NCBI GenBank assembly: GCA_003524095.1
Contig: DOEE01000003.1
Location: forward strand, 611,138 to 675,137
Source: Clostridiales bacterium
Lineage (GTDB): Bacteria; Bacillota; Clostridia; Christensenellales; UBA1242
DNA length: 64,000 nucleotides
Direction: 5' to 3'
A program made the position numbers and the translations under genes. Of this stretch, positions 43,638 to 52,681 are shown piece after piece. Positions within the stretch are counted from its first letter, which is position 1; every line of letters begins with the position of its first letter. The notes under the pieces are model-generated. The model saw nothing but the letters and a program-made list of their open reading frames with translations, made no database searches and was not told the DNA's origin.

Positions 43638-45162
43638 AAACACCTGCCACAAAAGTTGGAAGGGAAATTTCGTTATCCCCCTCCATAGCAATTATTTCAA
43701 AACTAAAAAGTTTTGCTTTTTTGTTGATTGCAATAGTTTGTTCGCCCGATTTTCCTGTTACTGAAATCGTCTTGACTTTGCCATCCAACCTAAGGTTAAT
43801 TGTAATATTTTGTTTTGTATACAAAGTCATTTCCTTAATAAATTTTATTTTGTCAGGATAACCAAAATCTGAAGTGCTACTAACCCAGCCTTTTTTGATA
43901 GTATTTGAACCAAAGAATTTTCCTGAGTTTGTCAACATTCCATACGAACTTTGTATTTGATTATTTTCGTAAATAATAACTAACATATCTCCCATTTTAT
44001 CATGGATTCTTTCAAGCGCAGACACACTAATCCCCCTAGAGATATCAAATGAATAATCGCTACAATCCAATGCAATTATCGCATTGTTATATTGTGTTCC
44101 ACCAGTATTGTTTTCACTCATTATTTTTTGGCCATCTCCAAAATCCAAAATACATGACAAATAGTACTTGCCTTTGCAGTATTTGCCAACCGCTTTAACT
44201 TGAGATGACTGATTTAGAATTTTTTTGAACGGAAGCGGAATTTCTTTAACTTTGTTTCCATCAAATTCACAAAGTCCCTGGGTCGTCATAAAAACGATTT
44301 TATCATCACAAATTTCAATTGTACTGCGATAAATCAAATTATTTCCCATGCCGATTTTTTCCATATCAAAACTTTTCTTGTCTTTACCCCTAACTATTTT
44401 AACTATTCCATAAGTTCTAAAACAATACAACTTATCCTTAAAAACAACAAGTTTTTGACATGGACCCAAATCATCAGAAAACGTAATACTTCCAGATGAA
44501 TCATCACTTACTTCAAAGTTAAACGGATTTAACTGTTCGCCATACATTATTGTTTGGGCATGCTGTGTGCAAATAGCAAAGTTGCGTTTATCATAATAAC
44601 AAACGCTAAGTATTTCCAAGTTGCTTATCTTTACTGCATTGTTAGTTCTACATGTATATTTATACGTTTCATTCTGTCTTGACAAGATAATAAAATCTTG
44701 TCCATTTTCCATAGCAATAGACTTATTAAATCTAAGTGTATTGTTATCGGTAGGCAAGCCATCAATTGCATTACATTCAACAGTTCCATTCATCATATAC
44801 AAACTTTTAAATGAACCATTACGACATTGAAAAAACAGCATAGGCTTTGCAGAACTAGTATTATCATATGCCCACCAATCGTAATACAAATACACATCAT
44901 AATATATTTCATTTTCTTCTGGCGGAACAATTTTATAACTATAATTTCTTCCTGTATTTTCCCAATATACTATTTTTAAATGATCTACACCTACATTATC
45001 CCTTAGTACTCCAGTTGAACAATCAAAATTATACATACAGACACAACTACCAAAAGGTAGTTTTTGTTTGCCAGATTCAAATTTCCAACCATCTTTGCAT
45101 GGCTGACATTCAAATTTTTCAAACTTGATTTTTTTGCTAGGCATCAAACTCTTATAAAACAT
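43630..45162 (-). CDS. podovirus tail hub / DNA-stabilisation-like protein
   Basis: The roughly 510-residue protein is beta-rich with propeller-like repeats (VVFKDKLYCFRTYGIVKIV, DDKIVFMTTQGLCEFDG) and ends VAGVYE. Size, position after the connector and this pattern match the P22 gp10-type tail hub that plugs the portal and stabilises packaged DNA. Its ATG shares a base with the upstream gene's TAA. Assignment rests on context and fold pattern. Confidence 0.65.
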   Translation of the reverse strand: MFYKSLMPSKKIKFEKFECQPCKDGWKFESGKQKLPFGSCVCMYNFDCSTGVLRDNVGVDHLKIVYWENTGRNYSYKIVPPEENEIYYDVYLYYDWWAYDNTSSAKPMLFFQCRNGSFKSLYMMNGTVECNAIDGLPTDNNTLRFNKSIAMENGQDFIILSRQNETYKYTCRTNNAVKISNLEILSVCYYDKRNFAICTQHAQTIMYGEQLNPFNFEVSDDSSGSITFSDDLGPCQKLVVFKDKLYCFRTYGIVKIVRGKDKKSFDMEKIGMGNNLIYRSTIEICDDKIVFMTTQGLCEFDGNKVKEIPLPFKKILNQSSQVKAVGKYCKGKYYLSCILDFGDGQKIMSENNTGGTQYNNAIIALDCSDYSFDISRGISVSALERIHDKMGDMLVIIYENNQIQSSYGMLTNSGKFFGSNTIKKGWVSSTSDFGYPDKIKFIKEMTLYTKQNITINLRLDGKVKTISVTGKSGEQTIAINKKAKLFSFEIIAMEGDNEISLPTFVAGVYE

Positions 45163-45731
45163 TAGTACCAACCTTTTGATGGCATAACAATATTTCTGCG
45201 TGGTCTAGAAATTGCAAACAAAATATTTTTAAACTTCTCATCCCAAATACTCGCCTCATCCAAATCACCTATCAAAAACAAATACTCACTCACCACACCA
45301 TACGCAAAAGTAATTTCACTCAACTTCAAATAATAATTAATATTATCTGAGATAATTACATCGCTTGGAATATATGTATAATATATTTTCAAACTTTTGT
45401 AAGCCGAATGAACACCATCACTCAAAACTTTGTATTCAATATCTTTATTTTCAACATCCGTAACTTTTTTGATTTCAACTATATTTTTTGAAGTAATATT
45501 TCCAAAACTTACAACACCATTTGAATTATCACACACAGCACAATCACTAATTTCAAAATACTGACTTGAAAGAGTGTTGTTAGTTAAATTAACTGAAAGC
45601 AAAAGTTTATCTAATTTTTCACTAACTTCATCAGATTGTGTAATAGTTCCTGTTTCATCATTTAGATATTCCAAAACATCACTTAAATTTATTAACTTAC
45701 ATGCTTTTTTGATTATGTCTTTTACAAGCAT
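45162..45731 (-). CDS. head-tail connector / tail adaptor protein
   Basis: The 189-residue protein begins MLVKDIIKKACKLINL, has a helical bundle core (KLSEITFAYGVVSEYLFLIGDLDEA) and ends RNIVMPSKGWY. This resembles the gp4/gp6-like adaptors that bind below the portal in podoviruses. It lies between the head and tail genes, as expected. Confidence 0.68.
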   Translation of the reverse strand: MLVKDIIKKACKLINLSDVLEYLNDETGTITQSDEVSEKLDKLLLSVNLTNNTLSSQYFEISDCAVCDNSNGVVSFGNITSKNIVEIKKVTDVENKDIEYKVLSDGVHSAYKSLKIYYTYIPSDVIISDNINYYLKLSEITFAYGVVSEYLFLIGDLDEASIWDEKFKNILFAISRPRRNIVMPSKGWY

Positions 45732-45734
45732 ATT

Positions 45735-46112
45735 TTATCTCCACACACTAGAAAACGATGTCTTTTCATCTAACTCTTTTGATGAATTATTTGCAAAACA
45801 ATAAATTTCTTTTAACATATAATCTGTTTGACTTTTTGTTTTTTGTTTTCCTATTCTTTCAATTTCTATGTTGTTTTTGTCAATATCTTCTATAATATTG
45901 TCAATATATCTTATGTTTGTGGTATATACCATGTCTAAAAATCGATTATCTAAATTTTGAAAAGGATAAGAAAAACAATAAGAATTTTGTTGTTCTTTTG
46001 AATGTAGTTCAAATTTTTGTTTTGACGTATCAAACAAAATATAATAACTTTCATTTATTTGTTTAAGACGCTTTGCTATATCAAAAACATCACTTTCTAT
46101 TTTTATTTTCAT
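45735..46112 (-). CDS. conserved phage head-region protein
   Basis: The 125-residue protein starts MKIKIESDVFDIAKRLK and has a YYILFDTSKQKFELH segment. Firmicute phages often have a short protein of this style between capsid and connector, of unknown function. GGAG precedes the ATG. It ends FSSVWR four bases before the next start codon. Confidence 0.65.
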   Translation of the reverse strand: MKIKIESDVFDIAKRLKQINESYYILFDTSKQKFELHSKEQQNSYCFSYPFQNLDNRFLDMVYTTNIRYIDNIIEDIDKNNIEIERIGKQKTKSQTDYMLKEIYCFANNSSKELDEKTSFSSVWR

Positions 46113-46125
46113 AATTTCTCCAATT

Positions 46126-46158
46126 TAAAAAATTTTGCTGGGCAAAAGCCCAGCAAAA
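46126..46158 (-). terminator. GC-rich terminator directly after the capsid gene
   Basis: TTTTGCTGGGC (46133-46143) and GCCCAGCAAAA (46148-46158) form a perfect 11-bp stem with an A4 loop. On the minus strand six T follow. It begins seven bases after the capsid stop. It is the most GC-rich short stretch of the cassette. It would cut downstream tail-gene expression relative to capsid, a common phage design. Confidence 0.85.
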
Positions 46159-46164
46159 AAATAA

Positions 46165-47340
46165 TTAACCAGTAATACCCGTGAGTTTTGCTTGACTGTT
46201 AGGTCTATTACAAATTAACTCAGCATACTTAACTAATGTTGCAGTATATGTTGGATAGCCTTCTTTTTGTTTTATAATTCTTCCATCGTTGCCTTCAATC
46301 CATTCCCAATCACCTAATTGACATAGTTCAAAGTCCTTGGTTGATAGCAAATACATATCTCCATCTGCCACAAATCTATCATTAACAACTGGAATTCCAT
46401 TATAAGTAAGTGCTCTAAATCCGCCCTGCAAATCCATTACATCAATGTTGCGTTTGTAAGACTTAATGCAATCTTGATAATAACGTCTAACCTTAGATGA
46501 ACAAGCAATAAAGTCAACATCAGAACCTGCAGTGTCCGCAATCTCATCTATTGCAGTTTGCATAGCACTTTCACTAATATTTCCAACCGCAGTTTTAGTA
46601 TAAGGTTTTAACCATTTATTTTGTGATCTGTTTACTCCATACAATGTTGAACTTGTTCCAAAAATTGCGCCAAGTCCTGTAAGTTCTCTGTTGAATCCGT
46701 TTGCTACTGCGAGTTTCAAATCTTTAAAACTTGCTTCTGCTGGATGATCCAAAATAATCTTGCTATTAGCAACGTCTACATTTTCAACAATCATCATGCT
46801 GTTGTATGTTGCATTATATCCTGTGCCTGCACTACTTAGTAGTTTAACGCATTGATTAATTGCAAAGTTTCTAACATTGTCTACAGTAAATTCAGTATCG
46901 GCTTCCTCATTGGCAACAGTAATTTTTCCAAGAACACCTGTACCATCTCCATATAGCATTCTTCCCAAATTAAATGTGCTTGATTTAATCAAACTTTCCA
47001 TTTCTTCATTAAGTAGATTGACAAATGCACCCGCATTGTTTTGAGAACATCTAATAGCCTTGTCAGAAATTTCCAATGTACCATAAAGATTTTTTAGTGT
47101 TGTTTTGAATTGTGCGTATTTTTTGTTAACCGCTTGTGGAAGTGCATCAGTTTCACTACCAGCACCAATACCACCTGAGATACCATAAGATGTCGATTTA
47201 ATAATTTCGTTGCCATATACATTATTTGTTGTTTGTTTAATTCTTGAAAGTAATGCATTTGCGCCATAGTTTAGTTGGTTTCCAATTACTCCCAAATAAA
47301 CTGATTTCAATGCCTTATCGGCAGTACTCAAAGTAATCAT
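46165..47340 (-). CDS. major capsid protein
   Basis: The 391-residue protein starts MITLSTADKALKS and has the profile of an HK97-fold coat protein: an N-terminal helix, a central mixed domain (KNLYGTLEISDKAIRCS, LYGDGTG) and a C-terminal A-domain-like segment (GFRALTYNGIPVVNDRFV, TKDFELCQLGDWEW). It follows the scaffold gene and is followed at once by a strong terminator. AGGAG precedes the ATG. Confidence 0.88.
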   Translation of the reverse strand: MITLSTADKALKSVYLGVIGNQLNYGANALLSRIKQTTNNVYGNEIIKSTSYGISGGIGAGSETDALPQAVNKKYAQFKTTLKNLYGTLEISDKAIRCSQNNAGAFVNLLNEEMESLIKSSTFNLGRMLYGDGTGVLGKITVANEEADTEFTVDNVRNFAINQCVKLLSSAGTGYNATYNSMMIVENVDVANSKIILDHPAEASFKDLKLAVANGFNRELTGLGAIFGTSSTLYGVNRSQNKWLKPYTKTAVGNISESAMQTAIDEIADTAGSDVDFIACSSKVRRYYQDCIKSYKRNIDVMDLQGGFRALTYNGIPVVNDRFVADGDMYLLSTKDFELCQLGDWEWIEGNDGRIIKQKEGYPTYTATLVKYAELICNRPNSQAKLTGITG

Positions 47341-47348
47341 AATCTCTC

Positions 47349-48002
47349 CTAAAATTTGAACATGTTCTCCACATATTTGCTAGCTTCTTCCAAACTTCCA
47401 AATTTGGGTGTATGAGCAATTCCCCCCACATATCCCGAGTTTGTTATAGATATAGGACTTTGGGTTTGTTGTAGTGAAGAAACATATTCATTTATAATTT
47501 TGTTTTTTATTTCGTCGTTAGAATAAATGTATTTATCCAAAAACTCTGGATTTTTTGCTAGGCTTTCCTTTGGAATATAATTTTTTTCTAAAACCCTTGT
47601 GTATGCTTTTTCGAGTGCATCACCACTCTCTTTCAAATCTTTATCCATAATTATTTCATTGGTTATTTGTTCCACAAAGCCGTTTGCATTTTTGTGTGCT
47701 TTCAAAAAATCATCGAGTTTTTCACTCCAAGCAAATTCATCTTTGTTAATTGAATCTTTTTCACTTTCACCGGCGTTGAGTAATTGAGATTCTTCCAATT
47801 TTTTGTTTGCTTCACTTAGTTTCTGACACTTGCGAGTGAACTCACTTTGCAACTCGTTATAAGCGCCAAAAAGCGACTTAGCATCTTTGAATTTGCCTAG
47901 TGGAGAGCCTTCAGGATTGTTTGTTCCTTCATTTTCCGTCGCTACAGCTTGAACTACTGCATCCTTTGGTTGTTCTCCAATAATATTGTTTTCTTCTAAC
48001 AT
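47349..48002 (-). CDS. capsid scaffolding protein
   Basis: The 217-residue acidic protein has GKFKDAKSLFGAYNELQSEFTRKCQKL near residues 34-60, a phrase typical of Firmicute-phage scaffold proteins, then coiled-coil and disordered segments. Its position between portal and coat genes is diagnostic. Scaffold directs assembly of the procapsid and is then removed. Confidence 0.85.
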   Translation of the reverse strand: MLEENNIIGEQPKDAVVQAVATENEGTNNPEGSPLGKFKDAKSLFGAYNELQSEFTRKCQKLSEANKKLEESQLLNAGESEKDSINKDEFAWSEKLDDFLKAHKNANGFVEQITNEIIMDKDLKESGDALEKAYTRVLEKNYIPKESLAKNPEFLDKYIYSNDEIKNKIINEYVSSLQQTQSPISITNSGYVGGIAHTPKFGSLEEASKYVENMFKF

Positions 48003-48012
48003 AATTTTCTCC

Positions 48013-49902
48013 TTAACTTTCTTTGTTTTCTTGATTAAAATTTTTGAATTTTTTGTGTTTTCTTATGTGTTCTAGCATTTTGTCTTCAATTTCTGGATTT
48101 TTGAGAATTGATTTTTCAAATTCATTTCCAAGCATAAATGAAATATGTTCAAGAACGTGAACATCGTGATCATCAATTTCGCTTGGTTCTTTGATTGTTT
48201 GTTCCATAATAAGTTGCAAGTTTTCCTTTGAAGCATTTTTGGATTGCAATGTTTTTATGTCTTGAGTAGACTCCCATATTCCAAAGCCTAATTGCTCCAA
48301 AATTTTTGCACGCATACTATTTGTTAATTTTCCGTTTTCGTCGTTTAACAATCCAGAATTTAAAAGTTCGAAAATCATTGAACGTTTTTGTGCTAATGTT
48401 TCGTTGATTTCATTTTCAGTTTCAAACATAACTTCTTCGCTGTTTATATCACTCGAACTCCAATAGAACAATTCTACTAATCCATTATCTCCAATAATTC
48501 TCGAAGCATGTGGAAGTTTTGCATATTGTTTGTATAGTCTCAAAATTTGCTTTGCTATTTCTTTGGCTGAGTATTTTATTTCTTCTGAACTAGAACTAAG
48601 TTTAATGTCGTCTTGTTCTATCATAAGTTGCAAAGCAACACCACTTATGCTTGCATTAACAAGCGATGTCTGATTAAGCAAGTCGCTTACACCCGAAATA
48701 TTAACAAATTCATTAAGCAACGCATCTTCTTCTTGTTTAAAATCTATAGGCATCGAATCAGACGATAGCAACTTTGGACCATTTGCACCTTGTCTATATA
48801 TCAAAACCTTACCCGGAGACAAACCTTCTTCTTCAAGATTTTCAATATCCATTGAGCCATCTTCTACCGACAAAATACCCATAGTAAGTCTATTTAAAAA
48901 TTCATGTTTTCTATTTTTAACAGCATTAAAGGCTCTTTGGATAGGAATAAGTCTCTCAATAAGGCTAGCACCCCAAAAACAATTTGGAGTAGGAATACAA
49001 GTTTGTCTTATAAACGGAAATCCGCGTTTACCTTCGGATTTGTTGACATATGGCAAATCTCCATTATAAATAAGTTTGTCACCCGCTATTACAATAAGTC
49101 TGCCATTTGGGAATTCAATGGTTGGTTTTTCGTACTTTTCAATAACAACCACCTGGTCTTTCTTGACTTTTTTAGCCATAGAATTACTAAGAGTTGAATA
49201 TCCCAGCCCGCCACTTATAGATAGTGCATCAAGCGAGTAAACGTCAATATCCTTGCCTTGAACATCAACTCCCCAAATATTTTTAACCATGTCTTTGTGA
49301 AAAGACCTAGCATAAATAATTGACATGCAATCTTCAACATTATTATAAGTCGAACTATCAGGATAAATTTCAAACGGACTACAAACTGTTACTTCGACAT
49401 CGCCTTCTTTAATTTCGTTGCCTAGCGAATTAACCCCAATAATTTTGCCCAAATTATTATCCCAATCAACTTTATAAAAAACAGTTCCACAAATTTCACT
49501 CCACATGGTTCCTTTTGACAAAATTTTGCTCATATTAATATTTTGGCTAACTGCTTTTAATATTTTTTTAGATGTCTTAGCACATGCAATATCTCTTTCG
49601 TCATCAGAAAAAGGAATAACTGTAAGAGTCGGTCTTACACGAGATAATTTTGCCTGTCTAAGTTCAATTATATTTGCAATATGATTATATACTTCTTTTT
49701 CTTGCCAAAAATATTGTTTGCCATTTTCCATCAAATCTCCAACTGGAGATATAAACGAATATTGATTTCCCAAAAAGAAATTAATATTAAGTTGCCAATT
49801 GCTTTCAAATGTCTTTCTTTCGGCTTGTCTTTCTTCAAAATCCTTCAACACACTTTCGACAAGTTCTTTTTCATATTTATCATTTTCGTCTTTAGTTTTC
49901 AC
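48013..49902 (-). CDS. P22-like portal protein, GTG start
   Basis: The 629-residue protein begins MKTKDENDKYEKEL and has the crown, wing and stem layout of large podovirus portals. Supporting segments include FFLGNQYSF, FYKVDWDN, FPFIRQTCIPTPNCFWGASLIERL, and GVSDLLNQTSLVNASISGVALQLM. The dodecameric portal is the DNA channel of the head. The start is GTG, with AAGGAG seven bases before it, overlapping the zinc protein stop by 11 bases. Confidence 0.88.
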   Translation of the reverse strand: MKTKDENDKYEKELVESVLKDFEERQAERKTFESNWQLNINFFLGNQYSFISPVGDLMENGKQYFWQEKEVYNHIANIIELRQAKLSRVRPTLTVIPFSDDERDIACAKTSKKILKAVSQNINMSKILSKGTMWSEICGTVFYKVDWDNNLGKIIGVNSLGNEIKEGDVEVTVCSPFEIYPDSSTYNNVEDCMSIIYARSFHKDMVKNIWGVDVQGKDIDVYSLDALSISGGLGYSTLSNSMAKKVKKDQVVVIEKYEKPTIEFPNGRLIVIAGDKLIYNGDLPYVNKSEGKRGFPFIRQTCIPTPNCFWGASLIERLIPIQRAFNAVKNRKHEFLNRLTMGILSVEDGSMDIENLEEEGLSPGKVLIYRQGANGPKLLSSDSMPIDFKQEEDALLNEFVNISGVSDLLNQTSLVNASISGVALQLMIEQDDIKLSSSSEEIKYSAKEIAKQILRLYKQYAKLPHASRIIGDNGLVELFYWSSSDINSEEVMFETENEINETLAQKRSMIFELLNSGLLNDENGKLTNSMRAKILEQLGFGIWESTQDIKTLQSKNASKENLQLIMEQTIKEPSEIDDHDVHVLEHISFMLGNEFEKSILKNPEIEDKMLEHIRKHKKFKNFNQENKES

Positions 49903-50122
49903 TCAAATTCTCCTTAGATTTTACTTTTTTGTTTAGCATATTGTTAGGGCTTTTTGGAACAATGATTTTTGAAAAGCACAAATACATATCTTTCATACAC
50001 TCATTACAAATACAAAAGCCAGATGATCTAAAAAATCCTTCTTTTTCCACTCTAATTTCAGCCATATTTTTGCAATTTGGCATTTCGCATCGAATTCTTT
50101 TTTCGATATTTACAATCTTCAT
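49892..50122 (-). CDS. small zinc-ribbon-like protein, 76 aa
   Basis: The 76-residue protein has C12 and C17 (RCEMPNCKN) and C37, C39 and C42 (FCICNEC), enough for a four-cysteine zinc site, then a Lys-rich tail. It lies between the small-terminase-like gene and the portal. I do not recognise the family. A packaging accessory or DNA-binding role is possible. Confidence 0.7.
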   Translation of the reverse strand: MKIVNIEKRIRCEMPNCKNMAEIRVEKEGFFRSSGFCICNECMKDMYLCFSKIIVPKSPNNMLNKKVKSKENLSEN

Positions 50123-50391
50123 TTTTTCTCCTTTAATAGTTTAATTAATCTCTCTTTTTCTTTTTGTAATTCTTCGTCGGTCATTTTTTGAAATTCATTC
50201 TCTGATTCAACCTCCTTTCCCAAAATCATCTGAAGTGCCGTCAAGTCTGGCGGATAAGACTTTGTACTGGTTTTTCTTTTTTGCAAAACCAAGTCATCTC
50301 CAGACAACCCATATTCTTCGGTAACTTCCTGTGTCGTAAATCCTAATGCTTTGTTTAGGAGTGCTTCTTTAATTTTTTTGTTATTACTCAT
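50119..50391 (-). CDS. small-terminase-like phage protein
   Basis: The 90-residue protein starts MSNNKKIKEALLNKALG, then TTQEVTEEYGL and SYPPDLTALQMILGK. This pattern of a helical N-terminus, a charged middle and a PPDxTAL motif is common in Firmicute-phage proteins beside the large terminase, probably the DNA-recognition subunit. Here it comes after terL, the reverse of the usual order. The start has AAAGGAAAACAT before it. Confidence 0.6.
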   Translation of the reverse strand: MSNNKKIKEALLNKALGFTTQEVTEEYGLSGDDLVLQKRKTSTKSYPPDLTALQMILGKEVESENEFQKMTDEELQKEKERLIKLLKEKK

Positions 50392-50425
50392 ATGTTTTCC
50401 TTTGAAATTAAGCAATTACCTTTAG

Positions 50426-51871
50426 TTAGTAATTGCCTTGCCATTTATTTTGAATTCTAAGTGCTTTTATTAGTTTTTCCTTTTGTTTTTGTAATGCAGT
50501 TTTAGGGTTATTTGAAACAAATTTGTTTTCAGGTCTACTCATGATGTAATATCTGAGTTCATCCAAAGCATGGTCGTCTTTTTTGATAGGAACATCTGCA
50601 TTCCCCCAAAAATACCCCTTGATTTCTCTTATCATATTTACGCATGTTTTGAAAATAAATAGTTTACGTTCACCTTCGGCATTTTTAAAATACGATTTTA
50701 CACGATTAATTCCCGAAAATAAATCCTTGTTCACATATGGATTTACAAGTATTCCGCAATCATAAAATAATTCACTTACGCTCTTTTCACTAGACAGAGT
50801 CCTTTGATTTGCTGCACTGTCTATAATCGCTTCGTATTTGCCATTCTTACTTGGCCAATCTAATTTTCTGCACATTTCTTTTATTTTGCTTGCATGATAA
50901 TCTACTGTTTTTTGTTTGTCATAGTGTTCGGCAATAACATAAATATTCCCGTCAAAATCACATGCATAAAAATGACAACTAAGTGGATTTTTAAGACCAG
51001 GGTCAATGGATATTTTGTCATACCAAGATTTTGGAACATCAAAAGGTTCAATTACGTTTAAATTCTCATCAAACTCGTTGTAAACAAGCCCCGTTCCACT
51101 CGTAAAATTGCCGTATTTTCGACTCTCAAGTTCGTCTGAAGACATATTTTGAGTAAGTTTTTTTATTTCATTTGGCGATAGATACGGATTATCTTCCCAT
51201 TGCATGTGTTCATACCAAACATCTTCATCATTTCTATCGTTTAAATAAATAGTATTGTAGACCCATGTCAGTCCTTTAAGTGGAGTCATAGTTCCAAAAA
51301 TTAATCCGCATTTATCTAGCACACGCATTTTACATTCAACATAAATATCTTCAGGCGGTTCTTCATCAAACCACACAAAATCAAGTGATGTACCCTGAAA
51401 TTTTTCTCTACCTTGGTCGCAACTTTTAAATCCTATTTTGCTAATGCTCCCAAACACATTTTTTACATAAATTGTATCTATGACTCCTTGTTCGGCACTT
51501 CCTTTTTTCCCAGATAACATTACAATATCTTCTATCCATTCTTTTTTTAGATAACTCAAAATTTTGCTTTGAGCGACATCTCTTTGAACTTGTTGACTAA
51601 GTGATACTACCCAACCGTCACGTGGTTTGTTTTCTTTGTAAGGGTGAATTCCTCGTGCAAGCCATACGCTTTCAACTGCACCACATTCCGTTTTCCCACT
51701 TCGATTTCCACCAAATACCCACCTGTTTTTCTTTTGGCATTTATGAAATTTTAGTTGTTTTTGATGTATTTTTTCTCCAATGTTATAATAATCCAATTTG
51801 TTATCGTCTTTTCTGCGTTTCTGTTCTTTTTCTATGGATTTCAACCTAAAAACTATTTCCCTTTGTGTCAT
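50426..51871 (-). CDS. terL: phage terminase large subunit
   Basis: The 481-residue packaging motor has Walker A GGNRSGKT (54-61, K60) and Walker B FVWFDEE (165-171). The RNase H-like nuclease has D289 in SIDPG, D350 in IIDSAAN and D432/D436 in KKDDHALDEL. All catalytic acids are present, so the enzyme looks functional. It is the first gene of the cassette. I start at MTQREIV because GGAAG precedes that ATG. Confidence 0.95.
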   Translation of the reverse strand: MTQREIVFRLKSIEKEQKRRKDDNKLDYYNIGEKIHQKQLKFHKCQKKNRWVFGGNRSGKTECGAVESVWLARGIHPYKENKPRDGWVVSLSQQVQRDVAQSKILSYLKKEWIEDIVMLSGKKGSAEQGVIDTIYVKNVFGSISKIGFKSCDQGREKFQGTSLDFVWFDEEPPEDIYVECKMRVLDKCGLIFGTMTPLKGLTWVYNTIYLNDRNDEDVWYEHMQWEDNPYLSPNEIKKLTQNMSSDELESRKYGNFTSGTGLVYNEFDENLNVIEPFDVPKSWYDKISIDPGLKNPLSCHFYACDFDGNIYVIAEHYDKQKTVDYHASKIKEMCRKLDWPSKNGKYEAIIDSAANQRTLSSEKSVSELFYDCGILVNPYVNKDLFSGINRVKSYFKNAEGERKLFIFKTCVNMIREIKGYFWGNADVPIKKDDHALDELRYYIMSRPENKFVSNNPKTALQKQKEKLIKALRIQNKWQGNY

Positions 51872-51955
51872 AATAACTTCCAAATATCCAATTTTTTACA
51901 TAATTTTTTTGTATTTTGATTTTTTTAAATTCAAATAGTCTAGTATTATATAATT

Positions 51956-52681
51956 ATGAAATATTTAATACTATTTTTTTGTATGTTATGTTTTTTAAAT
52001 ATCAACAAAACTCCAGTTCTAGCAAAAAACAATTATGCAAGAGTAATTAATCTTACAAATTTGTATAAATCCACAAACGGCGATGACTTAAGCGATATTA
52101 TTTGCATAGTAGAAAAAACATACTTTGTAGAGATTATCAGCGAAACTTCAAATGTATTAAAAGTCAATTACAATGGTATTTGTGGGTACGTAAGAAAGAA
52201 TGATGTCAAAGTTACCCTAAGTAATCCTTTGACACCATATCCTAGTAATATAAAAATTGTAGTAGGTTTTGATTGTAATTTAAGAAGTTCTCCAACAACC
52301 AAAACTAATGTTAGCAATATCATAAGTGTTGTAAATGCGGGAGAAACAAATTTACAGTTTATTGGCAGAGTTTTTTCGGAAGAAGCAATAGATTTTGGTG
52401 GAACAACGTGGTATTATGTGAATTATAACGGAGAATATGGTTATATTTATAACAAATACATTAGGTCAATAACTCCGATTTATGAAAACACCGAAGAAGT
52501 AAGTTATGCATCAAATACAAACACAAATATCAAAAATCCAATGACACACACGCCAAGTTTAATACTTGTAATAATCATGTCAGTTCCACTATTTGCAATT
52601 TTATTTATTCTCTATCTTCCCAGAAAATTTCACAAAAAACAAAAACGCATTAAATCTCAAAAAATAATAGACAAATACTAA
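51956..52681 (+). CDS. membrane-anchored protein with two SH3-like domains
   Basis: The 241-residue protein has a signal peptide (about 1-23, ending VLA), two bacterial SH3-like units, a low-complexity linker, and one transmembrane helix near 195-220 with a basic tail. The SH3 units are at roughly 25-85 and 95-170, with NLRSSPTTKTNV and WYYVNYNGEYGYIYNKYI in the second. It is probably surface-exposed and anchored at its C-terminus. It diverges from terL. Oddly, no Shine-Dalgarno precedes its ATG and a TATAAT box ends only one base before it. Confidence 0.75.
   Translation: MKYLILFFCMLCFLNINKTPVLAKNNYARVINLTNLYKSTNGDDLSDIICIVEKTYFVEIISETSNVLKVNYNGICGYVRKNDVKVTLSNPLTPYPSNIKIVVGFDCNLRSSPTTKTNVSNIISVVNAGETNLQFIGRVFSEEAIDFGGTTWYYVNYNGEYGYIYNKYIRSITPIYENTEEVSYASNTNTNIKNPMTHTPSLILVIIMSVPLFAILFILYLPRKFHKKQKRIKSQKIIDKY

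Larger units (their letters stand above)
41250..51871 (-). mobile_element. podovirus-like structural cassette lacking integrase and replication genes
   Basis: Twelve collinear minus-strand genes run from terL to two holins with overlaps or short gaps, good ribosome binding sites and no frameshifts. An internal terminator follows the capsid gene and a final terminator lies at 41198-41240. The set covers packaging, portal, scaffold, coat, connector and tail hub. It lacks integrase, repressor, replication genes and a recognisable endolysin or tape measure. No tRNA or attachment repeats flank it. It may be a domesticated particle, a satellite or a cryptic prophage. Confidence 0.85.

Noticed and set aside
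44621..45128. Plus-strand frames opposite the phage tail genes
   Set aside because: They are antisense shadows without ribosome binding sites.
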